A stretch of DNA of 64,000 bases, taken from contig CALCGX010000127.1 in assembly GCA_937901225.1 (NCBI GenBank), positions 16,872 to 80,871 on the forward strand, in the 5' to 3' direction. The DNA comes from an uncultured Bacteroidales bacterium. GTDB lineage: Bacteria; Bacteroidota; Bacteroidia; Bacteroidales; Paludibacteraceae. Below are positions 1 to 9,074 of the stretch, one piece after another. A model generated the notes under the pieces. It had not been told where the DNA came from. It saw only the letters and a program-made list of their open reading frames with translations, and did not search any database. The translations under genes were made by a program, and so were the position numbers. The first letter of the stretch is position 1. Each line of letters begins with the position of its first letter.

Positions 1-1373
1 TTCACCAACTCGGTCACGACATGGTCAATAAATTCCACTGCATAGGGCTTGGTTACATCAATCACATTGTCCGTATAGTTTTGTGCAGACTTATATACGC
101 GAGCGTTGAACGCGCTGTCAGTCAGCATGTTACCCATTGCTTTCTTGGCTGCACGCATATGACCAGGCATGTCTATCTCTGGTATTACGCGGATGTGACG
201 CTCGCCAGCGTATTTCAGCAATTCGATGTACTTCTCGCGTGTGATATAGCCATTGGCTGTGGTGGGCGCATTAGGGTCCCAACCGCCACAATACATTGGC
301 AGCAGACACTCGCTTTCATCGGTGGTATAACCGCGTTTAGAACCTATATCGGTCAGCTGTGGCAATCCTGGAATCTCCAATCGCCATGCCTCATCATCCG
401 TCAAGTGGAAATGTAGCACATTCAGTTTGTGGTATGCCATGATGTCCAAAACGCGGTAGATAGAGTCCACGGGGTAGTAGTTGCGCACCACATCCAGCAT
501 GATACCGCGGTGGTGCAAGTCGGGGTAGTCGGTCACGCTGCCGCATGGCACCACTTCGCCCCATTGTTTCAATGTCTGTTTGGCGTAGAACACACCTGCT
601 TCATCGCTGGCTTCGATGGTGATTGTGCTTGGAGTAATAATCATGCGATAACCTTCCGCCACCATGTTCGCATCGGTGCGAACGACCATTTCTGCCTTTG
701 CCACTTCGCATACTCCTTCGGTATAAATAGCTTGCTTTGGCTGTGGCAACAACGGCTGCACAGCCTCTTTTCCAGCTCCCTTCCCTTCAGGGAGGGGGTG
801 GGGGGCGGCTCTCTCGCCCAATACTCCTTCCACATAATCATACACATACGCACCTTCGGCGTAAGGTGTTTTCTCCCATGTTACGATACCTCGTTTCATC
901 TGTTCTGGGCGCGTGAATGGCGCATAAGTGCAAGGGATACTAATTGGCTTCCCACTTTTCACCTTTCCGTTTTCCCCTTTCACCTTCACCAAGAAGAATC
1001 CCTCTGGGCGCGAAGTCTGACGGATGGCATTGCCTTTGAATAGCAACTTAAATGTTCGGCTGCTATCGGGCATGAGTGGTTGAAAATCTTCCGTAGGTGT
1101 AATGCTGTGATAGCTGGCTTGCAATTCTGTTTGCAGAATTTGGTCGCCTTCTGTGTAGATAGGGTGGAGTGACATGTAGTTGAAGTACAATATCCATCCT
1201 TCGTTGGTGATTGGTTTGTTCGAGTGGTTAGTGATGGTGTAGTAGAGTTCGCAAACTCCAGGTGTCACATCATTCTTCCCCATTTCCCAGTGAATTGACA
1301 TAGGAGGATTTTGAGTACATGATGCAAAGGTAATCATTGCTGTGATTCCTAAAAGACGTACAATGGCTTTCAT
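1..1373 (-). CDS. GH20 beta-N-acetylhexosaminidase lipoprotein (3' end outside window)
   Basis: Not closed by a stop; 457 codons read from an ATG at 1373 to the left edge. It begins with a lipoprotein signal whose lipobox ends FASC (Cys19), so it is probably anchored in the outer membrane or periplasm. Residues about 25-135 look like the chitobiase/hexosaminidase N-terminal carbohydrate-binding domain, followed by a GH20b-type domain and the start of the GH20 barrel with HFHLTDDEAWRLEI near residue 320 and PEIDMPGH near 400. The window ends before the catalytic Asp-Glu pair normally found in a GGDE motif, so activity cannot be judged. Family members remove terminal GlcNAc or GalNAc. The gene is divergent from the peptidoglycan-type locus and has its own promoter. 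Residues about 190-210 (RAAPHPLPEGKGAGKE) come from an inserted GC-rich element. Confidence 0.9.
   Translation of the reverse strand, partial: MKAIVRLLGITAMITFASCTQNPPMSIHWEMGKNDVTPGVCELYYTITNHSNKPITNEGWILYFNYMSLHPIYTEGDQILQTELQASYHSITPTEDFQPLMPDSSRTFKLLFKGNAIRQTSRPEGFFLVKVKGENGKVKSGKPISIPCTYAPFTRPEQMKRGIVTWEKTPYAEGAYVYDYVEGVLGERAAPHPLPEGKGAGKEAVQPLLPQPKQAIYTEGVCEVAKAEMVVRTDANMVAEGYRMIITPSTITIEASDEAGVFYAKQTLKQWGEVVPCGSVTDYPDLHHRGIMLDVVRNYYPVDSIYRVLDIMAYHKLNVLHFHLTDDEAWRLEIPGLPQLTDIGSKRGYTTDESECLLPMYCGGWDPNAPTTANGYITREKYIELLKYAGERHIRVIPEIDMPGHMRAAKKAMGNMLTDSAFNARVYKSAQNYTDNVIDVTKPYAVEFIDHVVTELV
775..815. repeat. GC-rich dispersed element inside GH20 gene
   Basis: The stretch contains CCCTTCAGGGAGGGG followed by a run of G-rich triplets. 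The same core occurs in the other orientation at 26172-26212 inside the nitrilase-like gene. Both copies keep the host reading frame open and fall in a linker or loop. The inner CCCT-TC-AGGG is an inverted repeat. It resembles a small REP- or MITE-like element; that classification is inference. Confidence 0.7.
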
Positions 1374-1411
1374 GATTTTCAATAAAAGTTAAACGCGATT
1401 CAATTTTTTTG

Positions 1412-1443
1412 CAAAGGTAAGTAATATTTTTGATATCTGCAAA
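1412..1443 (-). promoter_or_regulatory. Promoter of the GH20 gene
   Basis: On the minus strand TTTG (1443-1440), 20 nt, then TACCTTTG (1419-1412) matches the Bacteroidetes -33/-7 consensus. Expected transcription start is near 1405, giving a leader of about 32 nt. Confidence 0.75.
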
Positions 1444-1507
1444 TCTTTTTTCTTAACTTCTTGTGATGTGTTACGATGTTTTTGTTGTTGTGTTTCACCT
1501 ATAAATC

Positions 1508-1562
1508 TTTAGTGATTCTTAGGTGATTCTTAGGTTATTCATAGGTGATTTATAGGTTATTC
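1508..1562. repeat. 11-bp tandem array, copy 1 (five units)
   Basis: Five contiguous 11-bp units of form [AT]TAGGT[GT]ATT[CT], with a degenerate first unit. The array lies between the divergent promoters of the GH20 gene and the 1801 gene. Arrays of the same unit occur at 38000-38087 and 63372-63426. The rest of the 427-bp gap (1374-1800) holds the two promoters and AT-rich sequence. Confidence 0.9.
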
Positions 1563-1695
1563 AGCATACTTAACTATGCCTTTGCTAAGTTATACTTCAA
1601 ATTTCAATGGTTGATTTCTGGCCAAAAGCAATCTTTTTTATTTCGCAATAATGTCATAAGAATAGGCGAAATAATTACAAAATTTTATTTTTTTT

Positions 1696-1735
1696 CGAAA
1701 ACGTTTGCAGGATTCAAAAAAAAACACTACCTTTG
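1696..1735 (+). promoter_or_regulatory. Promoter with overlapping operator-like site for the 1801 gene
   Basis: TTTG (1704-1707), 20 nt and TACCTTTG (1728-1735) form a consensus promoter. CGAAAACGTTTGCAGG (1696-1711) covers the -33 box and is identical to 50235-50250 upstream of a homologous gene. Its AAAACGTTT core resembles LacI/GalR-family operators, which is inference. The spacer has a 9-A run. The leader is about 59 nt. Confidence 0.75.
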
Positions 1736-1800
1736 TTGCCGATTTATGGATTTTGACTAACAAAAACACAATCTTTTATATTAACTTAAAATTAGAAAAC

Positions 1801-3273
1801 ATGAAAAGAATTTTTATCTCTTTCCTCGCTGTTATAGCGATGGTAGGTATGGCAAATGCACAGCGCGTATGGGCGTACAATCTTGATTTAGAAGAGTCTG
1901 TTGGGGGACTTTCTATGTGCAAGTTTACTTTTGTTGCTACTGCTAATGCTACAACAGCTAATCTAGTCTTCTTTAATGCAGATGGTGTAGAGGTTGGCAA
2001 AGTAGCTGTGGAGAATGTTGTTAAGGGTGAGAATGTGGTGGAACTTAATCTTGATGCAATTCCTGGTCAAGGTGCTTTGAATTGGGCTGTGGAGCTGGCT
2101 GCTGAACCAATAGTAGAAATTACAGAGTTGACTGATGAGTCTGTGGATGTATTTCATTTCTACCTTTCACAAGGCGTAGCCATTAATAATAGTCCAGAGT
2201 CTGCACATTTTGGCAAAATTTACGTGGCTAATCCTCAGGTAGGTGCAGATGGAATGAGTGATTATACTAGCAACCAAGAACGTGGTATCTATGTGTTTGA
2301 TCCACTTTTGAATTTGGAAAATGAGCCAGGTTATGGTTATTTGCCATTTGAGTTTTCGTTGGGCAATAGTTGGGATGCGATTCACCGCATAGCTGTTGAT
2401 CCTAAAGATGGCACAGTCGCTTTTGCGAAATGGGATAAAGAGCCATTTTCTATTTATGCCGTTAGTCCTGATAGTTTGAGTCCTGATGTGTGGTGGGATA
2501 ATGTAGTGGACTTAACACCAGAATTGAACCAACCAGTATCTCTGTGCTATGACAAAGAGGGTACTTTGTGTGTGTTGTGTTATGATGCAAAGGGTCAAAC
2601 TTCTTCTATTTATAGTATTTATAAGGTTCATGCTGATGGTACAACGGAGGCTGTGTTTACAGAAGAGGGTTGGATGGTTACTGGTCGTGCTGATATTGCT
2701 GCTGATGGACAAGGTGGCTATTGGGTGGTGACAAAAGCAACTGCCAACAATGATCCGACCGCTAAATTGATGCATATTGGTCAAAATGGTATTGATTTTG
2801 AAGTTTCGAATGGTGCCGATACGTTGGGTATGCCAGAAAACTTTAACCGTGCTCAATTGGCATACGATATGAAGCGTGATATCTTGGCTATCGGTGGTGG
2901 CGGAAAGGTAACATTGTATAATGTGGCTTACGATGAGAATGGAGCCCCATTGATGGAGAAGTGGACAGAAACTCCAATGTTTGATCCTGCAAAACCAGCA
3001 TGGAATACGGACGGTATTGCATTTGACTATGCAGGCGATATGGTTGTGATGAGTGCATCCAACGAGCGCTTCTATAAATTTGCTATGCCAACCGATAATA
3101 ATACTTGTACCACTCCGGCTCCAAAGACACAGTTAGTGTACAAGGGGGGGGATGAGACGGCTTTGCAAACGACAACAACGGTAGAGCAAACTGCACGCAA
3201 AGTAATTATTGACGGACAATTATATATCCGCCGTGCGGGCAAATTGTATAATGCTATCGGTCAACAAAGATAA
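1801..3273 (+). CDS. Secreted beta-propeller-like surface protein
   Basis: 490 residues from the ATG at 1801. The frame is open further upstream to 1705, but that ATG overlaps the promoter, and the 1801 start gives a clear signal peptide (MKRIFISFLAVIAMVGMANA). A beta-sandwich-like N-terminal part leads into propeller-like repeats, with the motif QGVAINNSPESAHFGKIYVA near residue 125. The same module recurs in the proteins at 5304, 46376 and 50338, and the 50338 protein matches almost its whole length. The C-terminus (KVIIDGQLYIRR...KLYNAIGQ) resembles short sorting-like tails of Bacteroidales secreted proteins. An 8-G run at 3144-3151 lies just before this tail. Function is unknown; a role in surface binding or sensing within the locus is inferred from context. 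Confidence 0.8.
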   Translation: MKRIFISFLAVIAMVGMANAQRVWAYNLDLEESVGGLSMCKFTFVATANATTANLVFFNADGVEVGKVAVENVVKGENVVELNLDAIPGQGALNWAVELAAEPIVEITELTDESVDVFHFYLSQGVAINNSPESAHFGKIYVANPQVGADGMSDYTSNQERGIYVFDPLLNLENEPGYGYLPFEFSLGNSWDAIHRIAVDPKDGTVAFAKWDKEPFSIYAVSPDSLSPDVWWDNVVDLTPELNQPVSLCYDKEGTLCVLCYDAKGQTSSIYSIYKVHADGTTEAVFTEEGWMVTGRADIAADGQGGYWVVTKATANNDPTAKLMHIGQNGIDFEVSNGADTLGMPENFNRAQLAYDMKRDILAIGGGGKVTLYNVAYDENGAPLMEKWTETPMFDPAKPAWNTDGIAFDYAGDMVVMSASNERFYKFAMPTDNNTCTTPAPKTQLVYKGGDETALQTTTTVEQTARKVIIDGQLYIRRAGKLYNAIGQQR

Positions 3274-3286
3274 ATGATCTAATCAG

Positions 3287-3316
3287 GGAAGGGATGTTTT
3301 TTGTCCCTTCCTTTTT
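3287..3316 (+). terminator. Intrinsic terminator or attenuator after the 1801 gene
   Basis: GGAAGGGA and TCCCTTCC form an 8-bp stem with a 9-nt loop, followed by five T. No TAnnTTTG promoter is visible between it and the start codon at 3347, so downstream genes may depend on read-through. Confidence 0.8.
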
Positions 3317-3346
3317 GTGTTTCAATGACTTAATAATGATTGCTTT

Positions 3347-5275
3347 ATGAATAAGAAAAATCTGCTTCTATTGTGCTGTATGGTATTAGGCATTTTATGC
3401 GTATCTGCAGCTCCTAAAAGAGAGATGCGTGCAACATGGTTGACTGCTGTCGCAAATATTGATTGGCCAATGTCTTCGACCAAAACAGTAGAGGCTCAAC
3501 AGGCTGAATTATTAGAGTTGTTGGACGTATGCGTGGAAACGAATATGAATACCGTACTTTTGCATATTCGTCCTGCATGCGATGCCTTATATAAGTCTAA
3601 ATATGAGCCATGGTCAAGCTATCTTAATCATGGGCGTGGCGTTGATCCTGGTTACGATCCATTGCAGTTCTGTATTGATGAGTGTCACAAGCGTGGATTG
3701 ACATGCCATGGATGGATCAATCCATATCGCTATGGTAAGCGCGGTGGATACGATTGGACAGGCAATGATGATACCACTCAATTGAATTACAAGCATACCC
3801 ATCCAGAATGGTTGCTTTATTATAAAAATGATATTTACCTTGATCCTGCTCAACCCGAAGTGCGTCAGCGAATCAAAGAGGTGGTGGGAGATATTATCAA
3901 TAATTACGATGTGGATGGTATCTTGATGGATGACTACTTCTATCCATATGGTGGCACAACTAATCAAGATGCAGCTAGTGTAGAGAAATACAAACCTGCT
4001 GATATGAATGTGGGGGATTGGCGCCGTCAAAATGTCAATATGATGATCAAAGATGTCTATGATACCATTCAGGCGGTTAAACCTTGGGTGACGTTTGGTG
4101 TTTCGCCATTTGGTATTTGGACTACGGATTCTAATGTGGCACGAAAGCGCGGTATAAGACTGCCAAGTGGCATCTCTGGTGGTAATATGTATGCTGAAAT
4201 TTATTGCGATCCAGTAGCGTGGCTCGAAGAGGGAACGGTGGATTATATATCGCCACAGTTGTATTGGAAGGTTGGAGGTGGTCAAGATTACAAGCGATTG
4301 AGTCGTTGGTGGGCAGAACTTTGCAACCGTTTTGGTAAGCATTTTTATTCTAGCATGGCATTGTACAAATATGAAGAGGGTGCAACAGGCTTTGCTATTA
4401 GTGATATCCGTCAGCAACTCGTTTATAATCGTGTAGTGACAGACAATGCGCCAGGTGCTGTATTCTACAACACGCGTGCATGGGCAGAATACAATGCGAA
4501 AAAGTTAAGAGTGAACTTAACTAAAAATGAAGCAGAGTTTCAATACATTGCTTTACCACCTGCGATCAACTGGAAACCTGCAAAAGAGCGCGTAATGGTG
4601 GAGAATTTAGCACTGAAAGGTCAAATGCTCTCATGGACACATGCGGATAAGGATGTGCACTTTGCGATATATGCAGCAACAACGGATAGCGTGGGAACTT
4701 TCTCTATTGGCGAAACGTTGATAGGTGTTTCTTATACTACTTCATTCGAATTACCTGCTGGCATCAATCCACAGGACTATCGCATCGGTGTGAGCGTGTT
4801 AGATAAATACAATAATGAATTCGCTTTACGTATCTTAGGAGAAGAATTGTTAACTCCTCAAGCACCAAAATTGGTGTATCCTCGTGATGGCTATCCTTGT
4901 AAATTGCCTATTGTATTTGAATGGCAGGCGGTGGAAAAAGCGGATAGTTATATCATTCAAATAGCGCGTGACGAGCAAATGCAAGACCTCTTAGCTGTGC
5001 AAGAAGTTGTCACAACTACCTTTTCTACTGACTTGCGTATCAATTTACAGCAATTACCTTTAGGAAATTATTATTGGCGAGTGAAAGCACGTATTCCTAA
5101 TGCAGGTGATACATGGAGCCCAGTTCGACGTGTAGAGTTTGCATTGGAAGATGCTGTGGATAACATTGAGGTAGAAATACCTGAATGTAAAAAGTACCTT
5201 GAAAATGGCTTACTACTAATCGAAAGAGAGGGGCGAATTTATAACTTATTAGGAAATGAAATAACAACAAAATAA
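3347..5275 (+). CDS. GHL10-type glycosidase (DUF187/PF02638-like), secreted
   Basis: 642 residues with a signal peptide (MNKKNLLLLCCMVLGILCVSAA). Residues about 25-390 match the glycosyl-hydrolase-like 10 family: REMRATWLTAV, then HIRPACDALY, a CHGWINPYR motif, an Asp-rich GILMDDYFYPY and SPQLYWKVGG, as expected of a TIM barrel. Residues about 410-600 look like two fibronectin type III-like domains. The C-terminus (KYLENGLLLIEREGRIYNLLGNE) resembles the tail of the 1801 protein. E. coli DigH, a GHL10 member, cleaves glycan strands lacking stem peptides, so peptidoglycan glycan is a reasonable substrate here. It is 28 bp upstream of an amidase gene, which fits removal of peptides followed by glycan cleavage. 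Substrate is inferred. Confidence 0.85.
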   Translation: MNKKNLLLLCCMVLGILCVSAAPKREMRATWLTAVANIDWPMSSTKTVEAQQAELLELLDVCVETNMNTVLLHIRPACDALYKSKYEPWSSYLNHGRGVDPGYDPLQFCIDECHKRGLTCHGWINPYRYGKRGGYDWTGNDDTTQLNYKHTHPEWLLYYKNDIYLDPAQPEVRQRIKEVVGDIINNYDVDGILMDDYFYPYGGTTNQDAASVEKYKPADMNVGDWRRQNVNMMIKDVYDTIQAVKPWVTFGVSPFGIWTTDSNVARKRGIRLPSGISGGNMYAEIYCDPVAWLEEGTVDYISPQLYWKVGGGQDYKRLSRWWAELCNRFGKHFYSSMALYKYEEGATGFAISDIRQQLVYNRVVTDNAPGAVFYNTRAWAEYNAKKLRVNLTKNEAEFQYIALPPAINWKPAKERVMVENLALKGQMLSWTHADKDVHFAIYAATTDSVGTFSIGETLIGVSYTTSFELPAGINPQDYRIGVSVLDKYNNEFALRILGEELLTPQAPKLVYPRDGYPCKLPIVFEWQAVEKADSYIIQIARDEQMQDLLAVQEVVTTTFSTDLRINLQQLPLGNYYWRVKARIPNAGDTWSPVRRVEFALEDAVDNIEVEIPECKKYLENGLLLIEREGRIYNLLGNEITTK

Positions 5276-5303
5276 ATTATTAACACTTAAATAACAATCA
5301 ATC

Positions 5304-8300
5304 ATGAGAAAATTAGCACTATTATTTGGGCTACTTTTTGCAGTAATGCTTACTGCCCAAACCACCGTTAGTATTCGCGATCAAAAGATGGAAGTGAATC
5401 GTAATGGTGAAACGTATGTATTAGCACCTAATGGTGACGATGCCAGTTATTTCTGGGCAAGTGTTTCACCTGATGAAAAACATCTTGTTTATGTGACTGC
5501 TCGCTATGGCACTTTTGTCTGCGACATCAATGGCGAGAACGTTCGTTCAATGGGACGTATGAATGCGCCTAAATGGTTGGACAACAACCATGTATCAGGT
5601 ATGCAAGAGTTTTATACGGGACATGATGAAATCGATTATATCCGTTATATTTCTCGTAACATCAATAGCCATGATACGCGTGAATTGTCTGAGATTGAGC
5701 GTACTATTTTTATTGCTGCAGAAAATCAACGCTTAGCAGCAGCTAAAGAGCGCCAAATGAAGCGAATCGCAGCGAAAAAACAAGTAACTGCAAGAACCGA
5801 TTTAAAAGGACTCAAAATATATCTTAATGCTGGACACGGTGGCTATGATAGCAATGACCGCAGTTGTTGGACAGTTCCTGTGCCTGAAACTTGGAGCAAT
5901 CCTAATGGTTATTGGGAGAGTAAGTCCAACCTGACTAAAGCATTGGCGCTTGAGGAAATGCTCAAGAAAGCTGGTGCTACTGTCATTATGTCACGTAGAA
6001 CAAACAAATCTGGTGTACGTGATATTGAATACTATCCAGGCGCTACTGCTGCAGAAATAGCAGAGTTGAAGAATGGTGATGACCGCGATTTGAGTGCTAT
6101 AGCAGAAGAGGCCAATGCAAACGATGTTGACCACTTCTTGTCTATTCACTCCAATGCATTGAATGGGCAAACCAACTATCTTTTAATGCTCTATCACGGA
6201 TACAATGACCAACCTACAGTTGCTCAAAGTGATAAGATGGCAGAGAGTAGTGGTAACATCCAGATTCAAAACCCTCTGACCGTTTGGACTAGTCCAAAAC
6301 CATTGTTGCGTGGTGATTTTACATTCTATGGTGATGATATGGGACTTGGAGTATTACGTCCTCTGACTGTGCCTGGCTTTTTGAGCGAAGGTAGTTTCCA
6401 TGACTATGCTCCTGAAACTCACCGCCTTTGCAATGATGACTATTGTCGTCTTGAAGCCTTGCGTATGTACCAACACTTCCACAAGTGGTTTGAGGCTCCT
6501 CTTCCACAAACAGCTACCATTAGCGGTTGGGTGAAATCAAGCAATGAGTTGGTGGATGTATTGGGTGAACCTAAATTTGTATATGTTAAGAATAGTGATG
6601 ACCAATGGTTGCCAATCAATGGTGCTAAAGTAGAGTTGTATAAAGGAACCACTAAGGTTGCTGAAAAAACAACGGATAATTGGTACAATGGAGTGTTTGC
6701 ATTCTACGATTTGACACCGGGTACATATAAACTAGTTGTTACCAAAGATAAATATGCTACTGTTACCACAGAGGTTACTGTAAAAGCAGAAGAGATCGCT
6801 GGTGTAAAAGTGCGTATGAAGAATATCCGTTTGCACTTGGAGGATTATCCAGAACAAGAGAATGATGCTGTCGCTTTGGATAAATATGAATTTGAGTTGG
6901 TGGAGACACTTCAAGCGAAATCAAATAATATTGTACGTGCTTTGCAACGCAATGGTAATTATTATGTTTTGGCAAATGGAGAAATCAAGAAAAGCAACGC
7001 AGATTTCTCTGTGACGACAGCTATACCATTGCCTGCAGGAGTGGAAATTTGCGATATAGCCTTTACTGCTGACGATTATCTCGTAGCAAAAGCCAAAGAT
7101 AAAGGCGCATTCTATACTTGGGATGAAAATCTGCAAAACCCAACACTTCTCTTCGAGGTAGCTTCTGTTAAGGGTAATTCTTTTGCTGTCAGTGGCGCGC
7201 GCTGGGAAAGTACATATTATCTTGGAGAAGGTACCAATATGCACAAGATTGTGTATAATGAAGATACGAAGAAAGCTACTGTTACTACCGAAACAGCTAA
7301 AGAAGATTTAACTGGCAAGCAACTGATGATTATGCCACAAGGTACTATCAGTACAGTTTATGGAGCTTCATTCTTACGTTATGCGGATCGTATGTATATG
7401 GTTAAGCCAACAGGAAATAGCGATGCATTCCAATTGTACGATGTTACAGATGGTATCGCAAAAGCAAAGCCTGCAAGTGATGTCTATCCAGCTATATTTA
7501 CAACAGATGCACCTGGTACACAAACAATGGCTTGGGTTGATGGATATACTATTCACGTGGCTACATTGGCAAATGGTTATAATTTGAAACATTACCAGAC
7601 GCTTACCAGCCCTGTTGCTAACGTATTTGCAGGCGAAGTAGAATTCGATGGTAAAAATTTCTACTTCCGTTTAAATGAAGATGCTACAGATGTTAGTCTG
7701 ACTATCGAGAAAAACAACGAAGTTGTACGTACTCATAGTTGGGGCGCGCTCAAAAAAGGTTTGCATAAGCAATCCAATCCTTTCTGGGCTACAGCATTTG
7801 ATCACTTTAGCATTGTAGCTACCGCACGTGCTGTATCTTTCCCTGTTAAGGTTAGCAATGATGATGAGATTTTCCAATTCTATGCTGCTCGTGGCGTAGC
7901 TGTGGATAAGACACCTACCAGTCCATACTTTGGTCGTATCTACGTAAGCAACTCTGTTGCTGGACAATGTATAGAAGGTGAGGCTACTAAATACCGTAAT
8001 TCTTCAATGGGTATCTTTGTGTTGAGTAATGACTTCACTGACATTACCAATCAAGGTGCTACTGGTTGGTTAGGTGGAGTAGAGTGGGGTGCTAACAACT
8101 CTAGTACCAATTATCAATTTGCATTAGCTCGTCCTGCTGTGGCTCCAGATGGCGATGTATTTGTGACTAGTTCTTCATACACATCTGCGGGTGTGTACAT
8201 CATGAATCCTGCTAAGCCAGAGGCGACTTTCACACAAGTATTTGATGGACGTCGTTCGAAAGATAATGGCCAAATCATGAATAATAAGCGTAAAATGGTT

Positions 8301-9074
8301 GCCAATCCAGTTATGCATTGTTGCGTGATTGGTACAGGAAAAGACGAAGTGCTTTACACATACGATCGTGACTGCTCCAAAGGTACTGTATATGGTAATA
8401 TCAATCAATACAATCTTGGAGAAGTAGAGGCATTGCCTTGGACTGCTGAACCAACTGCAATTTTCTACGATGATAAAGACAACTCTTTCATGGAAAATGC
8501 TTGTGGACAAATTGCATACGATCAACGAGGTGGCTTCTTCGTGAGTCAATATCGCTATAACTCTAGTTATGCAAAACCTGCATTGATTCACGTGAATGCA
8601 AAGGGTGTAGTGGATTTCAACATCTCTAACAATGGAGTAGATGCTGCTCAACAAGGTGGTATGGCTGTGAATGCAGATGGTACATTGTTGGCAATGGGAA
8701 CCGAACTCGGTATGGTGAAAGTTTGGGAGGTAGAGTACGATGCGAATGGAGCTCCTACTTTGACTGAGAAATACACCATCAACTGGGGTGAAGACAAAGG
8801 AGTAACCATGGGTATTGATTTCGATGCTGCGGGCAACTTGTATATTGTCTCTAACTCGAATGAGCGTTTGATGGTATATTCATTGCCTAATACCAATAAT
8901 ACCTATGCAACGCGTATCGCTTACCAATATGTACCAAATGCTGTGGAAAATGTTGTAGCAGAAACTATCACACGTCCTGGTGTTTATACTTTGTTTGGTC
9001 AATATTTGGGAGAAAGTGAAAACGGATTGCCACATGGTGTATATATCATTAATGGTAAAAAAGTAATCAAATGA
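5304..9074 (+). CDS. PD40-Amidase_3-propeller protein, probable secreted N-acetylmuramoyl-L-alanine amidase
   Basis: 1256 residues with a signal peptide. Residues about 35-105 match PD40/TolB-type repeats (ASYFWASVSPDEK, TFVCDING) and are homologous to the separate 45552 protein. After a helical linker, residues about 168-395 form an Amidase_3 domain: NAGHGG (His178), YWESKSNL (Glu205), SIHSNA (His282) as zinc ligands and LSEGSFH (Glu362) as the catalytic Glu. A carboxypeptidase-regulatory-like domain (about 405-505) and a long propeller follow, with RGVAVDKTPTSPYFGRIYVSN shared with the 1801 and 50338 proteins. The C-terminus (GVYTLFGQYLG...HGVYIINGKKVIK) looks like a type IX secretion tail. 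The family cuts the MurNAc-L-Ala bond. Its stop overlaps the SusC start by 4 bp, suggesting translational coupling. Confidence 0.88.
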   Translation: MRKLALLFGLLFAVMLTAQTTVSIRDQKMEVNRNGETYVLAPNGDDASYFWASVSPDEKHLVYVTARYGTFVCDINGENVRSMGRMNAPKWLDNNHVSGMQEFYTGHDEIDYIRYISRNINSHDTRELSEIERTIFIAAENQRLAAAKERQMKRIAAKKQVTARTDLKGLKIYLNAGHGGYDSNDRSCWTVPVPETWSNPNGYWESKSNLTKALALEEMLKKAGATVIMSRRTNKSGVRDIEYYPGATAAEIAELKNGDDRDLSAIAEEANANDVDHFLSIHSNALNGQTNYLLMLYHGYNDQPTVAQSDKMAESSGNIQIQNPLTVWTSPKPLLRGDFTFYGDDMGLGVLRPLTVPGFLSEGSFHDYAPETHRLCNDDYCRLEALRMYQHFHKWFEAPLPQTATISGWVKSSNELVDVLGEPKFVYVKNSDDQWLPINGAKVELYKGTTKVAEKTTDNWYNGVFAFYDLTPGTYKLVVTKDKYATVTTEVTVKAEEIAGVKVRMKNIRLHLEDYPEQENDAVALDKYEFELVETLQAKSNNIVRALQRNGNYYVLANGEIKKSNADFSVTTAIPLPAGVEICDIAFTADDYLVAKAKDKGAFYTWDENLQNPTLLFEVASVKGNSFAVSGARWESTYYLGEGTNMHKIVYNEDTKKATVTTETAKEDLTGKQLMIMPQGTISTVYGASFLRYADRMYMVKPTGNSDAFQLYDVTDGIAKAKPASDVYPAIFTTDAPGTQTMAWVDGYTIHVATLANGYNLKHYQTLTSPVANVFAGEVEFDGKNFYFRLNEDATDVSLTIEKNNEVVRTHSWGALKKGLHKQSNPFWATAFDHFSIVATARAVSFPVKVSNDDEIFQFYAARGVAVDKTPTSPYFGRIYVSNSVAGQCIEGEATKYRNSSMGIFVLSNDFTDITNQGATGWLGGVEWGANNSSTNYQFALARPAVAPDGDVFVTSSSYTSAGVYIMNPAKPEATFTQVFDGRRSKDNGQIMNNKRKMVANPVMHCCVIGTGKDEVLYTYDRDCSKGTVYGNINQYNLGEVEALPWTAEPTAIFYDDKDNSFMENACGQIAYDQRGGFFVSQYRYNSSYAKPALIHVNAKGVVDFNISNNGVDAAQQGGMAVNADGTLLAMGTELGMVKVWEVEYDANGAPTLTEKYTINWGEDKGVTMGIDFDAAGNLYIVSNSNERLMVYSLPNTNNTYATRIAYQYVPNAVENVVAETITRPGVYTLFGQYLGESENGLPHGVYIINGKKVIK

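Noticed and set aside
429..1043. Plus-strand open frame of 204 codons
   Set aside because: It is the antisense shadow of the GH20 gene, which has family motifs, a signal peptide and a promoter on the minus strand.
1705..1800. ATG at 1705 as start of the first propeller gene
   Set aside because: It lies within the promoter, upstream of the expected transcription start, and would bury the signal peptide.
3614..4417. Minus-strand open frame of 267 codons
   Set aside because: It lies within the GHL10 gene and has no recognisable domain or signal; it is a shadow frame.
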